7,208 nucleotides of DNA from an uncultured Bacteriovoracaceae bacterium (GCA_937952395.1 CALFYV010000342.1:1-7208), one strand, 5' to 3'; shown: positions 1 through 6,405, numbered from the stretch's first letter. Program-made: numbers and translations. Notes: a model not told the origin generated them from the letters alone.

Positions 1-248
1 CCAATAGAAAAGTTAAGGGGACGGTAGCGATGACAGGTGAGCTATCTTTGACTGGTAGAGTTTTGCCCGTCGGTGGAATTAAAGAAAAAGTTCTAGCCGC
101 CAAGCGAGCTGGAATTAAAGATATCATCTTACCTTTTGAAAACGAAAAAGATCTCAAAGAGGTTCCAGAGAGGCATCGTAAAGGTTTGAAGTTTCATCCT
201 GTTAAAGATTTTCAAGAAGTACTCAAGATAGCCTTAGCTAAAAACTAA
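1..248 (+). CDS. lon: Lon ATP-dependent protease, C-terminal fragment (5' end outside window)
   Basis: Lon is a cytoplasmic AAA+ serine protease that degrades misfolded and regulatory proteins. Only the last 81 codons are here; the frame is open from base 3 and the gene clearly continues to the left. The visible part is the end of the proteolytic (P) domain: VAMTGELSLTGRVLPVGG followed by IKEK. The second lysine of that IKEK (codon 87-89) aligns with the catalytic Lys722 of E. coli Lon. The catalytic serine (Ser679 in E. coli) would lie about 43 residues upstream, outside the window. The downstream ILPFENEKDLKEVP and FHPVKDFQEVL segments are typical of the Lon C-terminus, which ends normally. 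An internal ATG at 30 is part of the conserved AMTGE motif and is not a start. A hairpin terminator follows directly. The family call is very secure from sequence memory of the conserved motifs. Confidence 0.98.
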   Translation, partial: NRKVKGTVAMTGELSLTGRVLPVGGIKEKVLAAKRAGIKDIILPFENEKDLKEVPERHRKGLKFHPVKDFQEVLKIALAKN

Positions 249-249
249 A

Positions 250-278
250 AAAAAGGGTGCGAAAATCGCACCCTTTTT
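250..278. terminator. Bidirectional intrinsic terminator between lon and rpoZ
   Basis: An inverted repeat pairs GGGTGCGA (255-262) with TCGCACCC (266-273) around an AAA loop. It is flanked by an A-run on the left (247-254) and TTTTT on the right (274-278), which extend the stem. Read on the + strand it gives a stem plus U-tract just after the lon stop codon. Read on the - strand it gives the same about 20 nt after the rpoZ stop. One hairpin therefore serves both convergent genes. Confidence 0.93.
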
Positions 279-298
279 AAAAATTAATTTGAAATTAT

Positions 299-511
299 TT
301 AAAATTCTTCAGCATCATATTCAGAAATAGGAACATGCTTAACTTTACCGGCAGCAATTTCTCTTAAAGCAGTAACAATTTCTTTATTTTTACTTTTTAC
401 AGTAGCTTCTTCGCCTTCTCTTAATTGCTTAACTCTTTTAGCGGTTAAATGCACTAGCTCGTAACGGTTCTCTACTTTTTCAAGACAATCTTCAATAGTA
501 ACTCGTGCCAT
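299..511 (-). CDS. rpoZ: DNA-directed RNA polymerase omega subunit
   Basis: Omega is the small non-catalytic subunit of bacterial RNA polymerase; it wraps the beta' C-terminal region and helps assembly, and in many bacteria it takes part in (p)ppGpp binding. The 70-residue product begins MARVTIEDCLEKVENRYELV, the classic omega N-terminus. It continues with TAKRVKQL, the NKEIVTALREIAAGKV helix region and an acidic tail ending EYDAEEF. Length is normal to slightly short. The open frame extends upstream to a TTG at 577, but I start at the ATG at 511 for three reasons: the family begins at MARVT; AGAGGA (521-526) sits 9 nt upstream as a Shine-Dalgarno sequence; and a strong promoter occupies the upstream extension. 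The gene follows the acyl-CoA synthetase gene on the same strand after a 62-bp gap and ends in the terminator it shares with lon. The call is secure. Confidence 0.97.
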   Translation of the reverse strand: MARVTIEDCLEKVENRYELVHLTAKRVKQLREGEEATVKSKNKEIVTALREIAAGKVKHVPISEYDAEEF

Positions 512-548
512 ACAATTTAATCCTCTGATAATTGATTTTAAAGAGCTA

Positions 549-577
549 TTTATAGGTCTCTTGGCCATATTTGTCAA
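549..577 (-). promoter_or_regulatory. Sigma70-type promoter for rpoZ
   Basis: On the - strand, TTGACA (577-572, perfect -35) is followed after exactly 17 nt by TATAAA (554-549, 5 of 6 for -10). Transcription would start near 542, about 30 nt before the rpoZ ATG at 511, leaving room for the AGAGGA ribosome binding site. The -35 box contains the TGA stop codon (576-574) of the upstream acyl-CoA synthetase gene. This is seen directly in the sequence; activity is inferred. Confidence 0.82.
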
Positions 578-2400
578 TTCGAGTTATTGTACATGTCCTC
601 AATCAGATTTTGGTACTGCTTAAACAGTTCTTTCTTTTTAATTTTTAAAGATGCTGTTAAGTAATTATCGGTACTTAGCTCTATTGGTAATATTTGAAAT
701 ACCTTGATTGTTTCAAAATTGGCTAACTCTTTATTTATAATATCAATACTGCCCTGCACAAGGGATCGGATAGTCGTATTTTGTGACATAGTAGAAATAC
801 TGCAATCAGGCTTAAGCCCTGCAGAATCCAATTCATTTAAGAAATTGTCTTTTTCAATACCAACGAGAGCACTTAAAAATTTTCGTTTATTACCTATAAC
901 GATAAAATGAGAAATATAGGCTTGAGTCTTCATCATATTTTCAATTTTTTGTGGAGCAACGTTTTTCCCCCCTGAAGTAATGATGATATCTTTTTTCCTG
1001 TCTGTAATTTTCAAATAACCTTCAGGAGTCAGCTCCCCAATATCTCCTGAATAAAACCAACCATCTTGAATTGAATTATTAGTATCGTCTTTATTTTTGT
1101 AATATTCGCTGAATAAACTACCTGTTTTAATAAGAATTTCACCATCACTTTCAAATTTAATTTGTGTATCCCCTAAGGCAACACCAACAGTTCCTGGGAT
1201 TTGTTTATAGAGCGGATTAAGGAAACAAGGGCCAAGAGTTTCAGTTAGGCCATAACCTTCGACAATGGTTAATCCAATATTTCTTAAAAAGTAAATAATC
1301 TCTTTAGCCAAGGGAGCTCCTCCACTGACTAGATAACGAATTTTACCACCAAACTTAGCGTAAATTTTTGAAAAAACTAATTTGTAAGCAAGTTCTTTTT
1401 GTAAAATTTCATAAGATGTAGGAATATGATCTTTGGCGATTTTTTCATAATAAGTATTTGCTGCCTGCAGGGCCCATTTGAATAATTTTCTTTTTGCAAA
1501 ATTAGCATCATTAATTTGTTTTAATATTTTTTCATAAATTTTTTCAAAAATTCTTGGGACACCAATCATCACAGTCGGTGCAGATAATTGAATGTCTTGA
1601 AAAACGCGTTCGATAGAGCGTCCAAAAATCATTTCCCAACCAAAAAGGACGCCCAAATAAGAATCACACCTGGCCAAGACGTGAGATAGAGGTAAAAAAA
1701 CAAGAGAGCGGTCATTTTCCGAAAATGCACTTTGTGTTCCACTCTTTATATTTTGCAGCAAAGAGACGAATGCTTTTTGTGTGATAACTGCACCTTTTGG
1801 TGTACCAGTTGTACCCGAGGTGTAAACAATGGTGGCTATATCCTCATCATGAATTTGTGAAATTATTTCCTCAAAAGCACTGGGTCGCAGTCTAACTTCT
1901 TCAGAACCTTGACTTAAAAGTAATTTAAAAGAAGTATGAGAAATATGAGGAGGGATTTTTTCCTTTTCATTCTCAGGAATTTCGCTAAGAAAAATAATCA
2001 TTTTGAGATTTTTGAACTGTTCTAATTTGCTAGAAATTTTATTAAAAAGTTCAAGATTTTGAACTGCCAGGTAGCTACTTTCGGAGTGATTATAGATATA
2101 GAGAATTTCTTCATAAGTATAGGAAGGATAGATAGGAACAACGGTCCCACGACAACTCATGGTTGCAAAATCAATAAAATGCCATTCTTTACAAGTGTGA
2201 CCTAGGATACATAGCCGGTTAGTAGGCTTAAACTCATTTTTGAATAATCCAAGGCAGAGACTTTCAATGGTATTTTTATATTCATTAAAGTTAAAAAAAT
2301 TTACTTTATTATTTTCGATCCATCCAACAGAATTTTTTTTAGGGAATTTTTCAGCGCAGCTTATAAGTAGATGGGATAAATTTTGACTTTTGAATGACAT
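574..2400 (-). CDS. Long-chain fatty-acid--CoA ligase (AMP-forming, FadD15/COG1022 type)
   Basis: This enzyme activates fatty acids with ATP to acyl-AMP and then acyl-CoA, feeding beta-oxidation or lipid remodelling, usually at the inner face of the membrane. The 608-residue protein is full length for the long-chain acyl-CoA synthetase family. In order it shows the phosphate-binding motif YTSGTTGTPKGAV (about 193-205), PLSHVLAR in the substrate region, VSGGAPL (358-364), GYGLTET (382-388), YSGDIG with its conserved Asp (450-455) and ITDRKKDIIITSGGKNVAPQ (hinge region, about 465-484). The tail LTASLKIKKK (about 581-590) carries the likely adenylation lysine. All key motifs are intact. I start at the ATG at 2400, where the domain begins about 10 residues later. 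A TTG at 2439 would add 13 residues, but it lacks a ribosome binding site; the ATG itself has only a weak AAAGAA. The chain-length preference cannot be read from sequence. It lies upstream of rpoZ but shows no functional tie to it. Confidence 0.93.
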   Translation of the reverse strand: MSFKSQNLSHLLISCAEKFPKKNSVGWIENNKVNFFNFNEYKNTIESLCLGLFKNEFKPTNRLCILGHTCKEWHFIDFATMSCRGTVVPIYPSYTYEEILYIYNHSESSYLAVQNLELFNKISSKLEQFKNLKMIIFLSEIPENEKEKIPPHISHTSFKLLLSQGSEEVRLRPSAFEEIISQIHDEDIATIVYTSGTTGTPKGAVITQKAFVSLLQNIKSGTQSAFSENDRSLVFLPLSHVLARCDSYLGVLFGWEMIFGRSIERVFQDIQLSAPTVMIGVPRIFEKIYEKILKQINDANFAKRKLFKWALQAANTYYEKIAKDHIPTSYEILQKELAYKLVFSKIYAKFGGKIRYLVSGGAPLAKEIIYFLRNIGLTIVEGYGLTETLGPCFLNPLYKQIPGTVGVALGDTQIKFESDGEILIKTGSLFSEYYKNKDDTNNSIQDGWFYSGDIGELTPEGYLKITDRKKDIIITSGGKNVAPQKIENMMKTQAYISHFIVIGNKRKFLSALVGIEKDNFLNELDSAGLKPDCSISTMSQNTTIRSLVQGSIDIINKELANFETIKVFQILPIELSTDNYLTASLKIKKKELFKQYQNLIEDMYNNSN

Positions 2401-2441
2401 TTTTTCTTTTGAATTAAAATTTACTACTGAAAATTCCAATA

Positions 2442-2449
2442 GTTATAAA
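2442..2449. promoter_or_regulatory. Possible symmetric -10 element for divergent transcription
   Basis: The spacer between the divergent acyl-CoA synthetase gene (-) and the small + strand gene contains GTTATAAA. The + strand reads TATAAA (2444-2449) and the - strand reads TATAAC (2447-2442), each 5 of 6 to the -10 consensus. Starts about 7 nt beyond the boxes would give leaders of roughly 35-40 nt on both sides. The -35 regions are weak on both sides (TTTACT at 2420-2425 for the + strand), so this is a tentative call. Confidence 0.4.
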
Positions 2450-2496
2450 GTTGAATTCTAGCAAAAAACTTGCATTTAGACTACACAGGAGATGGT

Positions 2497-2727
2497 ATGA
2501 AAATTATAGCTCTGACACAATGTTTAGAATGCACTAAGGGAATAGTTTACTTTCATTTTAAAGGGGTTTTTTTGGGTAAGAAAATTTCCCTGATAAAAGT
2601 TATCACAGAGCATTCGTTTAAAATAAACGAGGAATACTTACTTTTTATAGAATTGGTAAAGGTACACAATAAGACATTGGAAGCAAACTTAATTGAATCA
2701 AGGAATTTAAACAGTATCTATTACTAA
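2497..2727 (+). CDS. Small protein of unknown function (76 aa)
   Basis: I do not recognise this protein. The ATG at 2497 is preceded by AGGAG (2487-2491) at 5 nt spacing, the strongest Shine-Dalgarno sequence in the window, so I take it as a genuine start; a TTG at 2470 in the same frame would bypass it. The protein has no signal peptide or membrane helix. It alternates hydrophobic and charged residues in a pattern typical of beta-strands (GIVYFHFKGVFLGKKISLIKV, then EEYLLFIELVKV, then TLEANLIES), suggesting a small beta-barrel, perhaps OB-like; this is only an impression. One CxxC pair (Cys9, Cys12) is present near the N-terminus and is too little for a zinc site alone. It is divergent from the acyl-CoA synthetase gene, and its stop codon overlaps that of the convergent exported-protein gene by 4 bp. 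It has no terminator of its own that I can see. Confidence 0.72.
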   Translation: MKIIALTQCLECTKGIVYFHFKGVFLGKKISLIKVITEHSFKINEEYLLFIELVKVHNKTLEANLIESRNLNSIYY

Positions 2728-3122
2728 TCTACAGAAACGGCAATATGATCACCGATCATAAAGCGATCAACATCAAGCACCGGATCGGCTTCGCCAACTT
2801 TCAACGTTGATACTTCCGTTATAGAAGATTCGTCTTCAGCATGAAGAACAGATAGAGTACCAATTTTAACTTTATAATTAATACGTTTGCTGTCATCATA
2901 AGGATTATACTTTGAGATAATTCTAAAAACATCAATTTTGGTTCCCACGTCAACACCTTGCTTTGTACCCATGTTAACGTAGAAATTTTTGCGCAATTTT
3001 TGATTAGGAATTCCCATATTCAGCTGTTGTGAAACGCTATAGATAATATAATCTTTTGAATAGCTTGATTGGATAAAAATAATAAATCCGATCAAAAGAA
3101 TGAATGATTTTACTAACCTCAT
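2724..3122 (-). CDS. Small exported protein with FlgT C-terminal-like beta domain
   Basis: This is a 132-residue hypothetical protein. Residues 1-22 form a Sec signal peptide: a basic start (MRLVK), a hydrophobic core (FILLIGFIIFI) and a plausible signal peptidase I site after SYS. There is no lipobox cysteine, so a soluble periplasmic or outer-membrane-associated product is expected. The mature part contains FYVNMGTKQGVDVGTKIDVF (about 47-66), IGTLSVLHAEDESSITEV (about 87-104) and IGDHIAV near the end. The pattern (strand, G-x-K-x-G-V-x-x-G, 'V-x-R', later I-G-x-L-x-V and a final G-D) resembles the C-terminal barrel of FlgT-like flagellar and envelope proteins. That resemblance is from memory and is weak. 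The ATG at 3122 has AAGGA (3129-3133) 6 nt upstream. The gene lies 90 bp downstream of alaS on the same strand, but a promoter-like TTGACA/TATTAG pair in the gap suggests separate expression. Confidence 0.8.
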   Translation of the reverse strand: MRLVKSFILLIGFIIFIQSSYSKDYIIYSVSQQLNMGIPNQKLRKNFYVNMGTKQGVDVGTKIDVFRIISKYNPYDDSKRINYKVKIGTLSVLHAEDESSITEVSTLKVGEADPVLDVDRFMIGDHIAVSVD

Positions 3123-3156
3123 ATTACGTCCTTGTGGTAAGACTCGACATCTCTGT

Positions 3157-3184
3157 CTAATATCTGTTCGGATAACTCTGTCAA
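3157..3184 (-). promoter_or_regulatory. Possible promoter for the exported-protein gene
   Basis: Behind the alaS stop codon the - strand reads TTGACA (3184-3179), then 16 nt, then TATTAG (3162-3157, 4 of 6 for -10). The start would fall near 3150 and give a leader of about 28 nt carrying the AAGGA ribosome binding site of the gene starting at 3122. The -35 is perfect and the -10 is mediocre. No hairpin terminator is visible after alaS, so read-through from alaS is also possible. Confidence 0.5.
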
Positions 3185-3212
3185 AACTTTAGTCAGGCTT
3201 GCTGGGAATGGT

Positions 3213-5816
3213 TTAAAGACTAATTTTTAAAACTTGAGCTTCGATGTCGGATAAGAATTTTGAAATATTTTGAGGGTTTGTGCCTGATCCCTGAAGCATG
3301 TCCGGACGTCCCCCGCCTCGACCATCAATAATTTTTAAAGGGTCTTTTAATAGATTATTACAATTGATTTTATTATTCTTTTTGTGAGTACGAACAATAA
3401 AACTAACCTTGCTATCTTCTAAATAATAAAGAACAAGTAATCCATTAGGAAATTTTTCGATATAAGAATCTGATATTTTTCGCAGATCTTTGTCTTCAGT
3501 TTTAGCCGTAGTAAAGTCAATTCCATTTTTCAAATTTTTTGTATTTTCAAACAAGCTGTCACTTTGATTTGCCCTTTGCTTATCTTGTAATTTATTTATT
3601 TCCTTTTGCTTCTCTTTCAAATCACTCTGAATTTGTTCTAATCTTGCTATAAGTTTATCACCTTTGCTTGATAGGCTTCGTTCAATGGATGTTAATAGCT
3701 TAGATCGTTCATTTAAGAAATTAAAGGCAGCTTGAGAAGTGTAAGCTTCTATTCGCCTAATACCACTTGATAAAGATGATTCTGAAACAATTTTAAAGAG
3801 TCCAATTTCATTTGTGTTGTGAACATGAATTCCACCACAAAGCTCCAGAGAAAAATCTCCCATCTCAATTGTCCTTACTTCATCTCCATATTTCTCACCA
3901 AAAAGCGCTTGGGCACCTTTTTCAATAGCCGAATCCTTGGACATAGATTCAATTTTAATCATCAAAGATTTTTGAATTTGTTGATTGATAATCTGCTCAA
4001 TTTTTTCAATTTGTTCCTCACTCAAAGAGTCTGGTTGAGTGAAATCAAATCTAAGTTTAAATTCATCAACTAATGAACCCGCTTGGTTAACATGAGCACC
4101 CAATACTTTCTTTAAAGCCGCGTGTAAAAGATGAGTGGCTGAATGATTTTTTTGTATGGCTTCTCGTCGTTTTTGATTTACTACTAGAAGATAAGTTTCG
4201 CCAACCTCTAGATTATCAGCATTTTCACTGTAGTGAACAAAAAGATCGTCTACAGGTTTTTGTGTATCAAGAATATGGGCAATGGTTAAATTCTTGAGTT
4301 TAATCTCTCCCGTGTCTCCAACTTGACCACCGGATTCACCATAAAAAGGTGTTTTGTTAAAAATCAAAATAGATGTTCCATCAATTTCTTTTTTGAAAAG
4401 TAATTTGGCTTGCGCCTCATTTTTTTCATAACCAACAAAATTCGTTGCTCCAAATTTTTCCTTGGCTTCATAAAATATTTTTTTATTATCTTCACTTGCC
4501 CCAAATTTACCGGCTTTGCGAGATCTTTGTCTTTGCTCTTCTAGAGCTTTTTCAAAACCAGCATGATCTAATTTAATATTTTTTTCCTGTAGAATAACTT
4601 CAGTAAGGTCTAAAGGAAAACCGTAAGAGTCATAAAGCTTAAATGCATCAGCACCTTTTAAAATGCCATGAGAATTTTTAAGCATTCCCTCAAGCATTTT
4701 TAAACCTTGCTCAAGAGTTTCACGAAACTTTTTCTCTTCTAGTTCAAGCAGTTTTTCTGCTAAGACTTGGTTGGCCTTGTTGTCACCGTACTCGCTACCT
4801 AGAATAGAAAAAACAGTTGGCACAAGTTTAAAAAAGCTTATTTTCTGAATACCTATTTCATTTAAATGTCTTATGGCCCTTCGAATAATTCTGCGCAAGA
4901 CATAACCACGACCTTCATTAGATGGAATCACACCATCGGTGATTAACATGGTAGCAGCACGGGCATGATCCGCGACAACTCGCATACTAGAAGTGTGCTT
5001 AGGTTCGCTATATTTTTTACCAGAAAGTTTTTCTATATGTTCAATAATAGGAGTAAATAAGTCACTATCATAATTCCAATACTTGCCTTGCATTGCCGCA
5101 GCGATTCTCTCTAAGCCTGCGCCAGTATCCACTGATGGCTTTGGTAGACTCTTGCGCTTAATTTCACTACCTTCTTTATATTTTTCATATTGCATGAAAA
5201 CTAAATTCCAAATTTCTACATAACGGCCTTCGTCTGCTAGTAAACATTTTGACGTGTCGGCACCATCGGAATATTTCTCACCATGATCATAAAAAATTTC
5301 AGAGCAGGGTCCACAAGGCCCTACTTCTCCCATTTCCCAAAAATTATCCTTATCGCCGAGAAAAAAGATTCTCTCCTTAGGGACTTTCTGCTCTTTGTGC
5401 CAAATATCAGCAGCTTCTTGATCGCTTTCATGAACTGTGACATACAGCTTTTCTTTGGGAATTTTAAGTTCTTGAGTTAAAAACTTCCATGCGAAATCAA
5501 TGGCCTCAGATTTAAAATAATCACCGAAAGAAAAATTTCCAAGCATCTCAAAAAAGGTGTGATGCCTGGCTGTAAAGCCTACATTTTCCAAGTCGTTATG
5601 CTTTCCACCGGCCCTTACACATTTTTGTACTGTGACTGCACGTTTATTTTCCGCATTGGCTTTACCAGTAAAAAAATCCTTAAATTGGTTCATGCCAGCG
5701 TTGGCAAAAAGCAAGGTTGGGTCATCATGGGGAACAAGTGAAGAAGATGGCCATTTTTTATGTCCATTTTTTTCAAAAAAATCGATGAATTTTTGACGTA
5801 TAATATTTGCTTTCAC
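3213..5816 (-). CDS. alaS: Alanine--tRNA ligase
   Basis: A cytoplasmic class II synthetase that charges tRNA-Ala and hydrolyses mischarged Ser- and Gly-tRNA-Ala. From GTG at 5816 the product has 867 residues, close to the 876 of E. coli. It shows NAGMNQFKD (about 39-47), RAGGKHNDLENVG (68-80), ARHHTFFEMLGNFSFGDYFK (83-102, motif 2 region), GAGLER (232-237, motif 3) and NEGRGYVLRR (300-309). The editing domain has PFYGESGGQVGDTG, HSATH (His558, His562) and CGGIH (Cys660, His664), all metal ligands present. A charged coiled coil (about 702-750) links to the C-Ala domain with GRGGGRPDM (832-840). The start is chosen because KANIIRQKFIDFF aligns with the family N-terminus. A GTG at 5864 in the same frame would add 16 atypical residues. 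Neither start has a clear Shine-Dalgarno sequence. It follows recX as in E. coli, probably co-transcribed, and no terminator separates them. Confidence 0.97.
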   Translation of the reverse strand: MKANIIRQKFIDFFEKNGHKKWPSSSLVPHDDPTLLFANAGMNQFKDFFTGKANAENKRAVTVQKCVRAGGKHNDLENVGFTARHHTFFEMLGNFSFGDYFKSEAIDFAWKFLTQELKIPKEKLYVTVHESDQEAADIWHKEQKVPKERIFFLGDKDNFWEMGEVGPCGPCSEIFYDHGEKYSDGADTSKCLLADEGRYVEIWNLVFMQYEKYKEGSEIKRKSLPKPSVDTGAGLERIAAAMQGKYWNYDSDLFTPIIEHIEKLSGKKYSEPKHTSSMRVVADHARAATMLITDGVIPSNEGRGYVLRRIIRRAIRHLNEIGIQKISFFKLVPTVFSILGSEYGDNKANQVLAEKLLELEEKKFRETLEQGLKMLEGMLKNSHGILKGADAFKLYDSYGFPLDLTEVILQEKNIKLDHAGFEKALEEQRQRSRKAGKFGASEDNKKIFYEAKEKFGATNFVGYEKNEAQAKLLFKKEIDGTSILIFNKTPFYGESGGQVGDTGEIKLKNLTIAHILDTQKPVDDLFVHYSENADNLEVGETYLLVVNQKRREAIQKNHSATHLLHAALKKVLGAHVNQAGSLVDEFKLRFDFTQPDSLSEEQIEKIEQIINQQIQKSLMIKIESMSKDSAIEKGAQALFGEKYGDEVRTIEMGDFSLELCGGIHVHNTNEIGLFKIVSESSLSSGIRRIEAYTSQAAFNFLNERSKLLTSIERSLSSKGDKLIARLEQIQSDLKEKQKEINKLQDKQRANQSDSLFENTKNLKNGIDFTTAKTEDKDLRKISDSYIEKFPNGLLVLYYLEDSKVSFIVRTHKKNNKINCNNLLKDPLKIIDGRGGGRPDMLQGSGTNPQNISKFLSDIEAQVLKISL

Positions 5817-5907
5817 TGAGTCAATTTGTAACAAAAACAATGAGCTTAGCAAAGAACGTTTCACTAATAGCAGCGATTATTAATGTGGTTTTAATATTGC
5901 GTAGCAG

Positions 5908-6366
5908 CTATATAAGGTAGTTATCTATCAAACTAAAATCAACTCGGTGACCCTTTGAAGCTAAAAAGCGAATGATTTTTTCTTTCTTTTTATTCATGTC
6001 ATCCTCGCTATTAAGTGAGCGTAATTTTTTTAAAATGAGGTTTTTAATAGCTTCATGTTCATTGAGATCAAGCTTGCTTTTTATTTCTTCAATTTTGTCT
6101 TGGTCAATATGGACCTGGTCTTGCGAGAGTTTATTGATGATATAGTAATTTGAATAATTTTTTAAAATCAGGCTCTTTACACGAGCTTCTATATATTTAT
6201 CTTCTTGAATATAGTTGAGCTCATTTAATCTAGTAATAACTTCTTGACGAGTTTCTTCACTATAACCCTTTTGTTTCATCTTGCTAACTAGTTGAGATTG
6301 AAGGTAATCCCTTCTTCCGAGAAGGAAAAGGCAGTAGTTATAAGCTTTTTGATAATTCTCAGACAT
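5908..6366 (-). CDS. recX: Regulatory protein RecX
   Basis: RecX binds RecA filaments and limits their growth and activity during recombination and the SOS response. The 152-residue protein is of normal length and is built of the usual three helical repeats. The N-terminal one has A-Y-x-x-C-L-x-x-L-G-R-R-D-Y (8-21) and LVSKMKQKGYSEE (26-38), then VITRLNELNYIQEDKYIEA (43-61), which matches the family's 'L-x-x-x-G-x-I-x-D-x-x-F/Y-A' region. The C-terminal repeat ends KKEKIIRFLASKGHRVDFSLI, the usual 'K-x-x-x-x-L-x-x-K/R-G-F/H' element. It lies directly after recA on the same strand, which supports the call. Its ATG at 6366 is only 7 nt from the U-tract of the recA terminator, and no Shine-Dalgarno sequence is visible, so low-level expression by terminator read-through is likely. 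The alternative next Met is at residue 30 and would destroy the first repeat. Confidence 0.93.
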   Translation of the reverse strand: MSENYQKAYNYCLFLLGRRDYLQSQLVSKMKQKGYSEETRQEVITRLNELNYIQEDKYIEARVKSLILKNYSNYYIINKLSQDQVHIDQDKIEEIKSKLDLNEHEAIKNLILKKLRSLNSEDDMNKKKEKIIRFLASKGHRVDFSLIDNYLI

Positions 6367-6373
6367 AAAAATG

Positions 6374-6394
6374 AAAAAGCCCGCTTGCGCGGGC
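6374..6394 (-). terminator. Intrinsic terminator after recA
   Basis: On the - strand GCCCGC (6394-6389) and GCGGGC (6384-6379) form a perfect 6-bp all-G/C stem closed by a GCAA (GNRA-type) tetraloop, followed at once by TTTTT (6378-6374) and, after CA, another T-run. It lies 11 nt after the recA stop codon and immediately before recX. It should end most recA transcripts while allowing some read-through into recX. Confidence 0.92.
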
Positions 6395-6405
6395 CTTCCT
6401 ATTAA

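Noticed and set aside
512..577. Extension of the omega reading frame upstream to TTG 577, adding 22 residues
   Set aside because: Omega proteins start at MARVT; a good ribosome binding site precedes the ATG at 511, and the extension is occupied by a strong promoter.
704..910. Open frame on the + strand inside the acyl-CoA synthetase gene
   Set aside because: Lies fully antisense to a complete, well-conserved enzyme gene; no ribosome binding site or recognisable product.
2470..2496. Upstream TTG start for the small + strand gene
   Set aside because: It would place the strong AGGAG inside the coding region and has no ribosome binding site of its own.
3819..4073. Open frame on the + strand inside alaS
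   Set aside because: Antisense shadow of the alaS editing-domain region; low-complexity Phe/Leu/Asn-rich translation with no independent support.
5283..5741. Two + strand open frames (5283-5480 and 5559-5741) antisense to the alaS catalytic domain
   Set aside because: They overlap the most conserved part of AlaS, and their translations have no recognisable features.
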